Shown: piece by piece, positions 8,967 through 17,623 of the stretch | How positions within the stretch are numbered: position 1 is the stretch's first letter | How the letters are laid out: each line of letters starts with the position of its first letter | NCBI RefSeq assembly: GCF_030317035.1 | Contig: NZ_JASZYK010000015.1 | Span: 62,001 to 126,000 of the forward strand | Direction: 5' to 3' | DNA: 64,000 nucleotides | From: Variovorax sp. J22G73 | GTDB lineage: Bacteria; Pseudomonadota; Gammaproteobacteria; Burkholderiales; Burkholderiaceae_C | The notes under the pieces: model-generated | The model's database searches: none | What the model was told of the DNA's origin: nothing | The model's input: the letters and a program-made list of their open reading frames with translations, nothing else | Made by a program: the position numbers and the translations under genes

Positions 8967-10604
8967 TCAGGCGGCAAGGCCTGCCGTGGTGACGAGGGGG
9001 AGTGCCGTGGCGGTTGCGTCCGCACCCGGCAACGAGGAAGAAGGAGAAGAAAGGGAAGGGGAGGCCGTGGGCGCATGCCACGCGCGCAGCACCGCATAGC
9101 TGCGCCACGGCCGCCAGGCCTGCGAGGCCTCGCTGGCGGCGCGCGCCGTGCTCACGCCCAGCGCCTTCTGCAGCGCGACGTCGCCGGCCGGAAAGGCGTC
9201 GGGCCAGCGCAGCGCGCGCATGGCGATGTACTGCGCGGTCCAGGCGCCGATGCCCGGCAGCTCTTGCAGGGCCGCGATGGTCGAGGGCACGTCGGCACCC
9301 GCATGCAGCGCCAGCTTGCCGTCCAGCACCTGCTGGGCAATGGCGTGCAGCGCGGTCTGCCGCTGCCGCACGATGCCGAGCTGGCCCAGCGCGTCACCGC
9401 TGGCCGCCGCGATGGCGGCGGGCGTGGGAAACAGCCGGGCCAGGCCGTCGATGGGCGTGGCCAGCGGCTCGCCGAAGGCCTCGACCAGCCGCGAGCCCAG
9501 CGTGCGCGCCGCGGCCACCGTGACCTGCTGGCCCAGCACCGCGCGCACCGCCAGCTCGAAGCCGTCGACCGCGCCGGGCACGCGCAGCCCGTCGCCGTGC
9601 GGAAACGCCGCGTGCAGCGCCGCGTTGATGGCCATCGGCTCGGCGTCGAGGTCGAACAGCGCCCGCGCGCGGCTGATGACGATCGGCAGCACGGGCGCGA
9701 GCGAGTCGCTGACCGACAGCAGCACCTGCTCGCGCTCCAGGTCGAAGCGCAGCTGCAGCCAGCCGGCATGCGCCTGCGCGCCCTGCTGGATGCGCAGCGT
9801 GCGCGACAGCTTCACATAGGTGGGCGTGCTGCCCTTGGCGGGCTCCTTGCCGTCCGCCGTCGACACGGCTTCGATGCCCCGCAGCGCGCGGCGCGCGAAG
9901 AAGCCGAGCATGGCGTTGGCGTCGTAGGGCGGCCGAAAACCCAGCCGCACCTCGATGGGCCTGGCGGGGCCGCCTTCACCGTCGGCCGCGGTGCCGCCGG
10001 CGCGGCGCAGGGCGCTGGGGTTCAGACCGTAGTGTTCGAGAAAGGCCGCGTTGAAGCGCCGCACGCTCGCGAAGCCGCTGGCCAGCGCCACCTGCGTCAT
10101 CGGCAGGCGCGTGTCGGCGATGAGCTGTTTGGCGGCCAGCAGGCGGCGCGTCTGCAGGTACTGCAGCGGCGACACGCCGAACTGCACCTCGAAGATGCGC
10201 CGCAGGTGGCGGTCGCTCACGCCCAGCCGCGCGGCGATCTGCGCGGCGCCGGGGCCGTCTTCGGCCCATGCGTCGGGCTCGTCGATGAGCCGTGCCGCCT
10301 GCAGCGCGAGGATGCGCGAGGCGTCTTCGGTCGACCAGCTGGCCGCGCCGTTCGCGCGGGGGGCCAGCTCGGGCCGGCAGCGCAGGCAGGGGCGAAAGCC
10401 CGCGGCCTCGGCCTGCGCCGCGTGGCGGAAGAAGCGGCAGTTCTCGCGCCGCGGCAGCTTCACGCGGCACACCGGGCGGCAGTAGATGCCGGTGGAGGTC
10501 ACCGCGGTGAAGAACGACCCGTCGAAGCGCGCGTCGTGCGTCTTCATCGCCAGGTAGCAGGCGTCGCTCTCGAGCGCTTCGGTGGGGGCGTGGGTGGTAG
10601 GCAT
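8967..10604 (-). CDS. Ada metal-binding/AraC domain fused to AlkA DNA glycosylase
   Basis: The 545-residue protein combines sensing and repair. Residues 1-90 are the Ada N-terminal domain with zinc cysteines C42, C46, C73 and C76, in the same spacing as E. coli Ada 38/42/69/72. Residues about 95-190 are an AraC-type helix-turn-helix (QIAARLGVSDRHLRRIFEVQ). The rest is AlkA: an N-terminal domain, then the HhH-GPD motif LPGIGAWTAQYIAMRAL with the catalytic Asp in FPAGDVALQ. It is predicted to respond to methyl-phosphotriesters, activate its operon and excise 3-methyladenine. TATGAT lies 6 bases before the ATG with no Shine-Dalgarno, suggesting a leaderless mRNA. Confidence 0.92.
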   Translation of the reverse strand: MPTTHAPTEALESDACYLAMKTHDARFDGSFFTAVTSTGIYCRPVCRVKLPRRENCRFFRHAAQAEAAGFRPCLRCRPELAPRANGAASWSTEDASRILALQAARLIDEPDAWAEDGPGAAQIAARLGVSDRHLRRIFEVQFGVSPLQYLQTRRLLAAKQLIADTRLPMTQVALASGFASVRRFNAAFLEHYGLNPSALRRAGGTAADGEGGPARPIEVRLGFRPPYDANAMLGFFARRALRGIEAVSTADGKEPAKGSTPTYVKLSRTLRIQQGAQAHAGWLQLRFDLEREQVLLSVSDSLAPVLPIVISRARALFDLDAEPMAINAALHAAFPHGDGLRVPGAVDGFELAVRAVLGQQVTVAAARTLGSRLVEAFGEPLATPIDGLARLFPTPAAIAAASGDALGQLGIVRQRQTALHAIAQQVLDGKLALHAGADVPSTIAALQELPGIGAWTAQYIAMRALRWPDAFPAGDVALQKALGVSTARAASEASQAWRPWRSYAVLRAWHAPTASPSLSSPSSSLPGADATATALPLVTTAGLAA

Positions 10605-10674
10605 GGGGAAATCATAAGGTTTCGAGTCGTTTCAACTGGCCGTTTTCGGACATGTGCCTGCCCGGTGCCTTGCC

Positions 10675-10680
10675 TACAAT
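10675..10680 (+). promoter_or_regulatory. -10 element candidate for the phosphomannomutase gene
   Basis: TACAAT lies 34 bases before the ATG at 10715 and is a 5/6 match to the sigma-70 -10 consensus. No convincing -35 hexamer is present at the usual spacing. Confidence 0.4.
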
Positions 10681-10714
10681 GCCCCGTTCGCAAAACCAAC
10701 GGGAATCGCACTTC

Positions 10715-12097
10715 ATGCAGCTCAGCGCGTCGATCTTCAAGGCCTATGACATCCGCGGCGTGGTGCCCACAACCCTCGATGCCGACGTGGCCGAAGCGCT
10801 CGGCCGGGCCTTCGGCAGCGCCGCGCGCGCCGCCGGCGAGAAGTCGGTGGCGGTGGGGCGCGACGGACGCCTGTCGGGCCCCGCGCTGGCCGAGGCGCTG
10901 ATCAAGGGCCTGGTGGCCACCGGCGTCGAGGTGATCGACGTGGGCGCGGTCACCACCCCCATGCTGTACTTCGCGGCCCACACGCTGTGCACGAGCGGCA
11001 TCCAGGTCACGGGCAGCCACAACCCCAAGGACTACAACGGCTTCAAGATGGTGCTGGCCGGCCGCGCGATCTACGGCGAAGAAATCCAGGGCCTGCGCAA
11101 GACCATGGAAGCCGGCAGCGCCCAGCTAGCGCCCGGCGGCAGCGTGCGCAGGGTCGACGTGACCGAGGCCTACGTGAAGCGCATTGCCGGCGACATCAAG
11201 CTGGCGCGCCCCATGAAGATCGTGGTCGATTCGGGCAACGGCATTGCCGGCGCCTCGGCCCCGGCCATCTTCCGCGCCATCGGCTGCGACGTGACCGAGC
11301 TGTACAGCGAGGTCGACGGCAACTTCCCCAACCACCATCCCGACCCGAGCAAGCCCGAGAACCTGAAGGACCTGATGGCCGCGCTGGCCGCCGGCGACGC
11401 CGAACTGGGCCTGGCCTTCGACGGCGACGGCGACCGCCTGGGCATCGTCACCAAGGACGGCCAGAACATCTTCCCCGACCGCCAGATGCAGCTCTTCGCG
11501 CAGGACGTGCTGTCGCGCGTGCCGGGCGGCACCATCATCTTCGACGTGAAGTGCTCGCAGCGGCTGGCGCCGGCCATCGAGGCGGCCGGCGGCAAGGCCA
11601 TGATCTACAAGACCGGCCACTCGCTCATCAAGGCGAAGATGAAGGAAATCGATTCGCCGCTGGGCGGCGAAATGAGCGGCCACATCTTCTTCAAGGAGCG
11701 CTGGTTCGGCTTCGACGACGGCACCTACGCGGGCTGCCGCCTGCTCGAGATACTGAGCAAGAGCCCCGACGCCAACGCCGTGCTCAACGGGCTGCCCACC
11801 AGCTTCTCTACGCCCGAGCTGAACGTGGCCTGCGCCGAAGGCGAGCCGCACACCGTGGTCGAGCAGCTCGTGAAGGGCGCCAGCTTCGCGGCGCCCGCGA
11901 AGGTCTCGACCATCGACGGCCTGCGCGTGGACTGGCCCGATGGCTTCGGGCTGATTCGCGCATCCAACACCACCCCCGTGCTCGTGCTTCGCTTCGAAGG
12001 CCAGACCGATGCCGCGCTGAAGCGCATCGAAGCCGAGATGCTCGCGCTGCTGCGCACGGCCAAGCCCGACGCCAGGCTGGCCGAAGCCAGCCACTGA
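10715..12097 (+). CDS. Phosphomannomutase/phosphoglucomutase
   Basis: This 460-residue alpha-D-phosphohexomutase interconverts mannose-6-P/mannose-1-P and glucose-6-P/glucose-1-P for sugar-nucleotide and LPS synthesis. It begins with IFKAYDIRGVVP, carries the phosphoserine loop TGSHNPKDYNG with Ser101, the metal loop DGDGDRLG, the sugar loop GGEMSGHIFFKERW and the phosphate-binding loop RASNTTP. That is the AlgC/ManB pattern. The ATG at 10715 is used because the conserved N-terminus starts there. waaA follows after 19 bases, consistent with a shared LPS role. Confidence 0.92.
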   Translation: MQLSASIFKAYDIRGVVPTTLDADVAEALGRAFGSAARAAGEKSVAVGRDGRLSGPALAEALIKGLVATGVEVIDVGAVTTPMLYFAAHTLCTSGIQVTGSHNPKDYNGFKMVLAGRAIYGEEIQGLRKTMEAGSAQLAPGGSVRRVDVTEAYVKRIAGDIKLARPMKIVVDSGNGIAGASAPAIFRAIGCDVTELYSEVDGNFPNHHPDPSKPENLKDLMAALAAGDAELGLAFDGDGDRLGIVTKDGQNIFPDRQMQLFAQDVLSRVPGGTIIFDVKCSQRLAPAIEAAGGKAMIYKTGHSLIKAKMKEIDSPLGGEMSGHIFFKERWFGFDDGTYAGCRLLEILSKSPDANAVLNGLPTSFSTPELNVACAEGEPHTVVEQLVKGASFAAPAKVSTIDGLRVDWPDGFGLIRASNTTPVLVLRFEGQTDAALKRIEAEMLALLRTAKPDARLAEASH

Positions 12098-12116
12098 ACT
12101 GAAACGAACCGACCCT

Positions 12117-13502
12117 GTGCGTTCCTTGTTGCTGCGCCTGTACGGCGTCTTCACCACCGTTGTGCAACCGCTGGTGCGCCGCAAGCTGCGGCGCCGTGCG
12201 CAGGCCGAGCCGGGCTATGGCGTGGCCGTGGAGGAGCGCTTCGGCCACTACGACGCGGCCACCACCGGCCAGGCGCAGTGCTGGGTGCACGCCGTGTCGC
12301 TCGGCGAGACGCGTGCCGCCGCCATCCTGATCGCCGAGCTGCGCCGCCAGTACCCGGGCGTGCCCATTCTGCTGACGCACGGCACCGCCACCGGCCGCGA
12401 AGAGGGCGCCAAGCTGCTCGAACCCGGCGACACGCAGGTGTGGCAGCCCTGGGACACGCCGGGCGCCGTGAAGCGTTTCCTGGACAAGTTCGAGCCGCGC
12501 ATCGGCGTGCTGATGGAAACCGAGGTCTGGCCCGTGATGGCCGCCGCCTGCGCCGAGCGCCGCATTCCGCTGGTGCTGGCTAATGCGCGGCTCAGCGAAA
12601 AGTCGCTGGCCGCGGCCGAGCGCCTGGCCTGGCTGTCGCGCCCCGCGTATTCGGCGCTGACGGCCGTGTGGGCGCAAACAGAGGCCGACGCGCACCGGCT
12701 GGTGTCGCTGGGCGCCAAGGTGGCCGGCGTGTACGGCAACCTGAAGTTCGACGCCACGCCCGACGAGCGCCAGCTCACCGCGGCCGTGTCGCTGCGCGAG
12801 CGGCTGCCCAAGCCGATGGTGGTGCTCGCGAGCTCGCGCGACGGCGAGGAGCGCATGCTGCTCGAAGTGCTCAAGCGCTTCGGCGCCACGCAGCCGGTGC
12901 CGCCGGAGCAGGGCGCGATCCGCTCGATTGCCAAGCGCGTGCACGACGTGCAATGGATGATCGTGCCGCGCCACCCGCAGCGCTTCGACGAAGTGGCCGC
13001 GCTGATCGAGGCCGAGGGCTTCGCCGTGGCGCGCCGCAGCGCCGCGGGGCAGCCGGCCGAGGCCGAGATCTGGCTGGGCGATTCGCTCGGTGAAATGGCG
13101 CTGTACTACGGCCTGGCCGACGTGGCGCTGCTGGGCGGCAGCTTCGAGCCGCTGGGCGGGCAGAACCTGATCGAGCCGGCCGCCTGCGGCTGCCCGGTGG
13201 TGATGGGCCCGTCGACCTTCAATTTCGCCGAGGCTTCGCAGCTGTCGCTGCAGGCGGGTGCGTCGCTGCGTGTCGAGGGCATGGAGCAGGCGGTGACGGC
13301 GGCGCTGAAGCTGGTCGAGAACCCCGAGCGCCGCGCCGTGATGGCACAGGCCGCGCTGGGCTTTTCGTCGTCGAACCGCGGGGCCGCCGAGCGCACGGCG
13401 ACGGCGGTGCTGGCGATTGCGCAGGCCGCGGAACCGGTCGCGACCGCGGCCGCGCCGCTGGACGACACCGAACCGCCGCGCGCGGAACCCACGCTGGACT
13501 GA
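12117..13502 (+). CDS. waaA: 3-deoxy-D-manno-octulosonic acid (Kdo) transferase
   Basis: This inner-membrane glycosyltransferase adds Kdo from CMP-Kdo to lipid IVA. The 461 residues open with a membrane anchor (RSLLLRLYGVFTTVVQPLV). The acceptor-domain motif HAVSLGETRAA contains the catalytic Glu of the SxGE signature, METEVWPVM follows, and the donor domain has LGDSLGEMALYYGLADVALLGGS and GGQNLIEPAACG. The start is GTG at 12117, 19 bases after the mutase stop. A Glu/Pro/Ala-rich tail of about 25 residues ends the protein. It converges on tolC with a REP-like palindrome between them. Confidence 0.93.
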   Translation: MRSLLLRLYGVFTTVVQPLVRRKLRRRAQAEPGYGVAVEERFGHYDAATTGQAQCWVHAVSLGETRAAAILIAELRRQYPGVPILLTHGTATGREEGAKLLEPGDTQVWQPWDTPGAVKRFLDKFEPRIGVLMETEVWPVMAAACAERRIPLVLANARLSEKSLAAAERLAWLSRPAYSALTAVWAQTEADAHRLVSLGAKVAGVYGNLKFDATPDERQLTAAVSLRERLPKPMVVLASSRDGEERMLLEVLKRFGATQPVPPEQGAIRSIAKRVHDVQWMIVPRHPQRFDEVAALIEAEGFAVARRSAAGQPAEAEIWLGDSLGEMALYYGLADVALLGGSFEPLGGQNLIEPAACGCPVVMGPSTFNFAEASQLSLQAGASLRVEGMEQAVTAALKLVENPERRAVMAQAALGFSSSNRGAAERTATAVLAIAQAAEPVATAAAPLDDTEPPRAEPTLD

Positions 13503-13515
13503 GTTTTGTATTTGC

Positions 13516-13538
13516 TCCTTCCCCCTCCGGGGGAAGGA
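13516..13538. repeat. REP-like GC palindrome, copy A
   Basis: TCCTTCCCCC (13516-13525) pairs perfectly with GGGGGAAGGA (13529-13538) around TCC. It sits in the 43-base gap between the convergent waaA and tolC genes. The same palindrome recurs at about 22940-23043 and 63888-63908. There is no T-tract in the right position for an intrinsic terminator. Confidence 0.6.
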
Positions 13539-13545
13539 AAACACC

Positions 13546-15099
13546 TCAGCGCACCGGCGGATTCAGGATCACAGGCGGCACGGGCGCCGTCGGCATCACC
13601 GGCGCCGGCGGATTGAACGGCTGCACCGGCACCGGCGGAATCACCGGAATGCTGCGCGGCGCGACCGGCACCGCCGACGAGGGGGTGCTGCTGCTACCCC
13701 GGTCCGGCGCCGTGGCCGCCGGCACCGCGGGCACGCTGCCGTTGCTCGCCAGCGTCGCGTTGATCGCATTCATGTCGTCCGTCGTCAGCGTGCCGTTGGC
13801 CTGGCGCAGCTTCAGGTTGCCCAGCAGCACGTTGTAGCGCGCCTGTGCCAGATCGCGCTTGGTCTGGAACAGCTGGCTCTGCGAGTTCAGCACGTCGATG
13901 TTGATGCGCACGCCCACCTGGTAGCCCAGGCGGTTGGCGTCCAGCGCGCTCTGGCTCGACGACTCGGCCGCCTCCAGCGCCTTCACCTGGCCCGCGCCCG
14001 ACACCAGCCCCAGGTACGCCGCGCGCGTCGACTGCGCCACGTTGCGGCGCGTGCCTTCGAGCACGCTGCGCGACTGGTCTTCGAGCGCCAGCGTTTCCTT
14101 GATGCGGTTCTCGGTCGCGAAGCCGGCGAACAGCGGCAGGTTGAAGACCACGCCCACCGTGGCCGCGTTGGCCCGCGTGCCCACCGTGCTGGTGGTGGTG
14201 CCGGTCGGGTTTCGCGTCACGTTGTAGCCCAGGTTGGCGTCCAGCGTGGGCTTGTGGCCGGCCTTGGCCTTCTCGACCTCGAGCCCGGCCACGTCCACGC
14301 CCAGGCGGGCCTGCTGGATGGCGGGGTGCACGTTGTCGGCCTGCGCGACCCAGGCGTTGATGTCCGCGGGCATGGCCACGGGCAGCACCACCGGCACCTG
14401 CAGCGGCACCGGCACGCTGCCCGGCCGGCCGACCAGCTGGTCGAGCACCACCTTCTTCACCTGCAGGTCGTTCTCGGCCGCGATTTCCTGCGCGATCACC
14501 AGGTCGTAGCGGGCCTGGGCCTCGCGCGAGTCGGTGATGGTCGAGGTGCCGACCTCGAAGTTGCGCTTGGCCGAGGCCAGCTGCTCGGCCACGGCCACCT
14601 TCTGCGCGCGCACCAGCGCCAGGCTGTCCTGGCTGGCGAGCACGTCGAAGTAGGCCTGGCTCACGCGCACGATCAGGTCCTGCTCGGCGATGGTGAACAC
14701 CGCCTGCGCGATGTCGGCCTGGCGCTTGCCCTGCTCGTAGGTGGCCCAGTTGGCGGGCCGGTACAGCGGCTGCGTGGCGTTGATGCCCACGTTCTGCGTG
14801 TTGAAGTCGCGCGGCGTGGTGGTGCCGCGGCCGGCACCGGTGAGGGTGTCGATCTCGATGTCGCTGCGCGTCACGCCGGCCGTGAGGCCCACCGCCGGCA
14901 GGATGCCCGCCTTGGCCTGCGCGGCGCGCGCCACGTTGGCGTCGTACTGGGCCCGGGCCCCCTGGTACGTGGCGTCGTAGCCGCGGGCGGCGTCGTAGAG
15001 TTCGTTCAGTGTCTGGCCCTGGGCCGGCAATGCGAGCAGGGCTGCGAAGGTGCTTGCGAGCGCTGCGGTAAGGGGCGAAAGCCGGGGCCTGGGAGGCAT
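13546..15099 (-). CDS. tolC: TolC-family outer-membrane efflux channel
   Basis: The 517-residue protein is the outer-membrane exit duct for tripartite efflux or type I secretion. A signal peptide (about 1-33, ending ALPAQG) precedes QTLNELYDAARGYDATYQGARAQ. Two repeats of coiled-coil and strand follow, including RVSQAYFDVLASQDSLAL and LGYQVGVRINIDVLNSQSQL. The last 60 or so residues form a Pro/Val/Ala-rich tail that ordinary TolC lacks. It closes a four-gene minus-strand operon (tetR, pcm-like, rhodanese, tolC) with 7-21 base gaps. The ATG at 15099 was chosen because the signal peptide starts there. Confidence 0.9.
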   Translation of the reverse strand: MPPRPRLSPLTAALASTFAALLALPAQGQTLNELYDAARGYDATYQGARAQYDANVARAAQAKAGILPAVGLTAGVTRSDIEIDTLTGAGRGTTTPRDFNTQNVGINATQPLYRPANWATYEQGKRQADIAQAVFTIAEQDLIVRVSQAYFDVLASQDSLALVRAQKVAVAEQLASAKRNFEVGTSTITDSREAQARYDLVIAQEIAAENDLQVKKVVLDQLVGRPGSVPVPLQVPVVLPVAMPADINAWVAQADNVHPAIQQARLGVDVAGLEVEKAKAGHKPTLDANLGYNVTRNPTGTTTSTVGTRANAATVGVVFNLPLFAGFATENRIKETLALEDQSRSVLEGTRRNVAQSTRAAYLGLVSGAGQVKALEAAESSSQSALDANRLGYQVGVRINIDVLNSQSQLFQTKRDLAQARYNVLLGNLKLRQANGTLTTDDMNAINATLASNGSVPAVPAATAPDRGSSSTPSSAVPVAPRSIPVIPPVPVQPFNPPAPVMPTAPVPPVILNPPVR

Positions 15100-15113
15100 T
15101 GAACGTCCTTGAA

Positions 15114-15458
15114 TCAGTAGCGTGGGACCGTGGGGTCGTGGGAAGACCAGGCGTCGATGCCGCCCGCCACGTTGGCGAGCTCGGCAAAGCCGTTCTGGTT
15201 CAGGAAGGCGGCCACGCGCTGGCTGCGCGCGCCGTGATGGCAAAGGCAGGCGATGCGATGGTCCTCGCCCAGCTCGGCGAGCCGGCCGGGGATTTCGTTC
15301 ATCGGAATCGCCAGCAGGGTGAAGCCCTGGGGCGTCACGCTCGCCGTCTGCAGTTCCCACGGCTCGCGCACGTCGAGCAGCACCGGAATGGCCGCGGGGT
15401 CCTGGGCGAACCAGGCGGCGAGGTCGGCGGGGCGGACTTGGTCGATCATGTCGGTCAA
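15114..15458 (-). CDS. Rhodanese-like sulfurtransferase
   Basis: This is a single-domain 114-residue rhodanese. PVLLDVREPWELQ is the CH2A-type motif and CHHGARS near residue 73 is the active-site loop, with the persulfide-forming Cys and the phosphate/sulfur-binding backbone. It resembles GlpE/PspE-size enzymes that transfer sulfane sulfur from thiosulfate to thiols. It lies 7 bases downstream of the pcm-like gene and 14 bases upstream of tolC, so it is cotranscribed; the link to efflux is not understood. Confidence 0.88.
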   Translation of the reverse strand: MTDMIDQVRPADLAAWFAQDPAAIPVLLDVREPWELQTASVTPQGFTLLAIPMNEIPGRLAELGEDHRIACLCHHGARSQRVAAFLNQNGFAELANVAGGIDAWSSHDPTVPRY

Positions 15459-15465
15459 CCGCCGC

Positions 15466-16143
15466 TCAGAACGAGAAGCGCGAAGGCTCGGGAAAGTTCA
15501 GCAGGCGCGGCGCCACGATGTCCCAGGGCTGGATGGTGTCCCACTTGCTTTCGCTGGTGCGGGTGACGAAATGGGCACGCATCATCGGCTCTTCGCCCAC
15601 GATGGCCGCGAGGCGACCGCCGACCTTCAGCGAACCCAGCAGGTTCTGCGGAATGCGGGCCACCGAGCCGCTGAGCACGATCACGTCGAAGCTCGGGCCG
15701 CTGGCCAGGGGCACGGCGCCGTCGGCGTGGCGCACTTCGACGTTGGTCACGCCGTTCTGGCGCAGCGTTTGCGCGGCGCGGGCGGCCAGCACGGGGTTGA
15801 TCTCGAGCGACAGCACCTGGGCGGCACGGGCGCCGAGCAGGGCGGCCATGAAGCCGGAGCCGGTGCCGATCTCGAGCACCGATTCGTGCTTCTGCACATG
15901 CAGGTCCTGCAAGGTGCGGGCCTCGACCTTGGGCGACAGCATGAATTCGCCGGGCACCGAGCCGTCCAGCAGCGGCAGTTCCATGTCGAAGAACGACAGG
16001 GTGCGGTGCTCTTCGGGCACGTAGTCTTCGCGGTGGATCTGGGCCAGCAGTTCGAGGATGTCGGTTTCAAGCACATCCCAGGGGCGGATCTGCTGTTCGA
16101 TCATGTTGAAGCGCAAGCGCTCGAGGGTGGGGGTGGGGTTCAT
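15466..16143 (-). CDS. Protein-L-isoaspartate O-methyltransferase-like protein
   Basis: The 225-residue SAM-dependent methyltransferase is of the PCMT fold: VLEIGTGSGFMAALLG near residue 90 is motif I, LSLEINPVLAARA follows, and FDVIVLSGSVA is motif II. The usual PCMT peptide-binding motif (GQTISQP) is replaced by PGEFMLSPKVEART, so true isoaspartyl repair activity is doubtful. Its place between tetR and rhodanese-tolC suggests an envelope or stress role, but that is inference. It is translated from an ATG 21 bases after the tetR stop. Confidence 0.75.
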   Translation of the reverse strand: MNPTPTLERLRFNMIEQQIRPWDVLETDILELLAQIHREDYVPEEHRTLSFFDMELPLLDGSVPGEFMLSPKVEARTLQDLHVQKHESVLEIGTGSGFMAALLGARAAQVLSLEINPVLAARAAQTLRQNGVTNVEVRHADGAVPLASGPSFDVIVLSGSVARIPQNLLGSLKVGGRLAAIVGEEPMMRAHFVTRTSESKWDTIQPWDIVAPRLLNFPEPSRFSF

Positions 16144-16164
16144 GGCGTGGTTTTCCTAGTGGGC

Positions 16165-16887
16165 TCAGGACAAACCTTCAATTTTAGGTGGCACCGGTGA
16201 CGCCAGCGGCGCGCTCGGCCTTCCGGGGTGCGCGCTGAGCCCGTTGATGACCACGTCGGCCTGGATCGCGACGTATTTTTCGGGGTCGAGCGTCGACACG
16301 CCGTCGACGCAGACCATGGCCGAATGCTTCCAGAGCATGAGGAAGACCATGGGCGCCACCACCGAATAAATGGCGTGGTCGACGTCCATGGGCGCGAACT
16401 CGCCGCTGTCGATGCCGCGCTGGAAAATGCGTCGCAGCAGGTCGTGGCCGGGGCGCACCACCTCGCGGCGGTAGAACTCCGCCAGCTCGGGAAAGTTGGC
16501 ACCTTCGCCCATCATGAGCTTGGTGAGGCCCGAGGCCTGGGTGTTGCCCACGCGCTCCCACCACACGTTCATGCAATAGCGCAGCATGTCGGACGTGGTG
16601 CCCTCAAAGGCCTCGAACTCGGCGTTCCACTCGGTGAAGCGGCCGCCGAGGTTCTCGATGACCACGGCCTTGAACAGCTCTTCCTTGCTCGGAAAGTAGA
16701 GAAAAAGCGTGCCCTTGGACACCCCGGCGCGCACCGCCACTTCTTCGGAGCGGGTGGCGGCGAAGCCTTTTTCCACGAACAGGTCGAGCGCAGCGGCCAG
16801 CAGTTCGCCGGGGCGCGCTTCTTTCCGGCGCTCGCGCTTGGAGCGCACCGGGCAGATCTTGTCGACGAAGGAACGGGGGGTTGGCAT
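16165..16887 (-). CDS. TetR/AcrR-family transcriptional regulator
   Basis: The 240-residue protein has an N-terminal TetR helix-turn-helix (about residues 25-70): AALDLFVEKGFAATRSEEVA, then AGVSKGTLFLYFPSKEELFK. An all-helical ligand domain follows. A basic patch (KRERRKEARPGE) precedes the DNA-binding domain. It is first in the operon that ends in tolC, so it probably represses its own efflux operon in the AcrR manner. The ATG at 16887 starts the protein; the upstream region is shared with msrA (97 bases). Confidence 0.9.
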   Translation of the reverse strand: MPTPRSFVDKICPVRSKRERRKEARPGELLAAALDLFVEKGFAATRSEEVAVRAGVSKGTLFLYFPSKEELFKAVVIENLGGRFTEWNAEFEAFEGTTSDMLRYCMNVWWERVGNTQASGLTKLMMGEGANFPELAEFYRREVVRPGHDLLRRIFQRGIDSGEFAPMDVDHAIYSVVAPMVFLMLWKHSAMVCVDGVSTLDPEKYVAIQADVVINGLSAHPGRPSAPLASPVPPKIEGLS

Positions 16888-16984
16888 GGGGTTAATGACT
16901 CGCGGGTTAGTAATGTAGTGACCGGCATCCGTCACGTCAAGCCGCGACAATATCGGGTTCGTCTTTTGCCAACCTGCCGGAACA

Positions 16985-17581
16985 GTGCCCTTGTCTTCCT
17001 CTGCGCCTTCTTCCTTTCCACCGTCTTTGCCGCCTTCGCCCCCTTCCACCGACACCATCGTCCTCGGCGGTGGCTGCTTCTGGTGCACCGAAGCGGTGTT
17101 CGACCGGGTGCAGGGCGTGCTGGACGTGGAGTCGGGTTATTGCAACGGCCAGGTCGTGAACCCGACCTACGAGCAGGTCTGCACCGGCCGCACCGGGCAC
17201 AACGAGGTGGTGAAGCTGCAGTTCGACCCGGCGCAGATCGGCCTGCGCGAGCTGCTGGAGATCTTCTTCGTGGTGCACGACCCGACCACGCCCGACCGCC
17301 AGGGCAACGATGTCGGCACCCAGTACCGCAGCGGCATCTACGTGACGAGCGACGCGCAGAAGCAGGTGGCGCAGGCGGTCATCGCCGAGCTCGAGGCGAG
17401 CAAGGCCTACCGCGCTCCCGTGGTCACCGAGGTGGCCACGCTGGCCAACTACTCGGCGGCCGAGGCCTACCACCAGGACTACTTCCTGAACCATCCCAGG
17501 CAGGGCTACTGCGCGTTCGTGGTCGGCCCGAAGGTCGAGAAATTCCAAAAGACCTTCGCCTCGCGCGTCAAGAAGGCCTGA
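16985..17581 (+). CDS. msrA: Peptide-methionine (S)-S-oxide reductase
   Basis: This enzyme reduces methionine-S-sulfoxide in proteins. The 198 residues contain the catalytic GGGCFWCTEAVF (Cys31 nucleophile), GYCNGQVVNPTYEQVCTGRTGH, VVHDPTTPDRQGNDVGTQYRS and YHQDYF, all standard for MsrA. The start is GTG at 16985, which adds a Ser/Pro-rich stretch of about 22 residues before the catalytic domain. It is divergent from the TetR gene. Confidence 0.95.
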   Translation: MPLSSSAPSSFPPSLPPSPPSTDTIVLGGGCFWCTEAVFDRVQGVLDVESGYCNGQVVNPTYEQVCTGRTGHNEVVKLQFDPAQIGLRELLEIFFVVHDPTTPDRQGNDVGTQYRSGIYVTSDAQKQVAQAVIAELEASKAYRAPVVTEVATLANYSAAEAYHQDYFLNHPRQGYCAFVVGPKVEKFQKTFASRVKKA

Positions 17582-17623
17582 CCGAGGCCCGAGCCGAGAC
17601 CTGAGCCCACCGCCCTGCGCACC

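Noticed and set aside
16888..16984. TetR operator in the tetR/msrA gap
   Set aside because: GTTAATGACTCGCGGGTTAGTAAT has similar halves but they do not form a convincing inverted repeat.
17582..17623. Zur box before the ZnuD-like units
   Set aside because: No GTTATAATATAAC-like palindrome is present here or in the spacers before either receptor.
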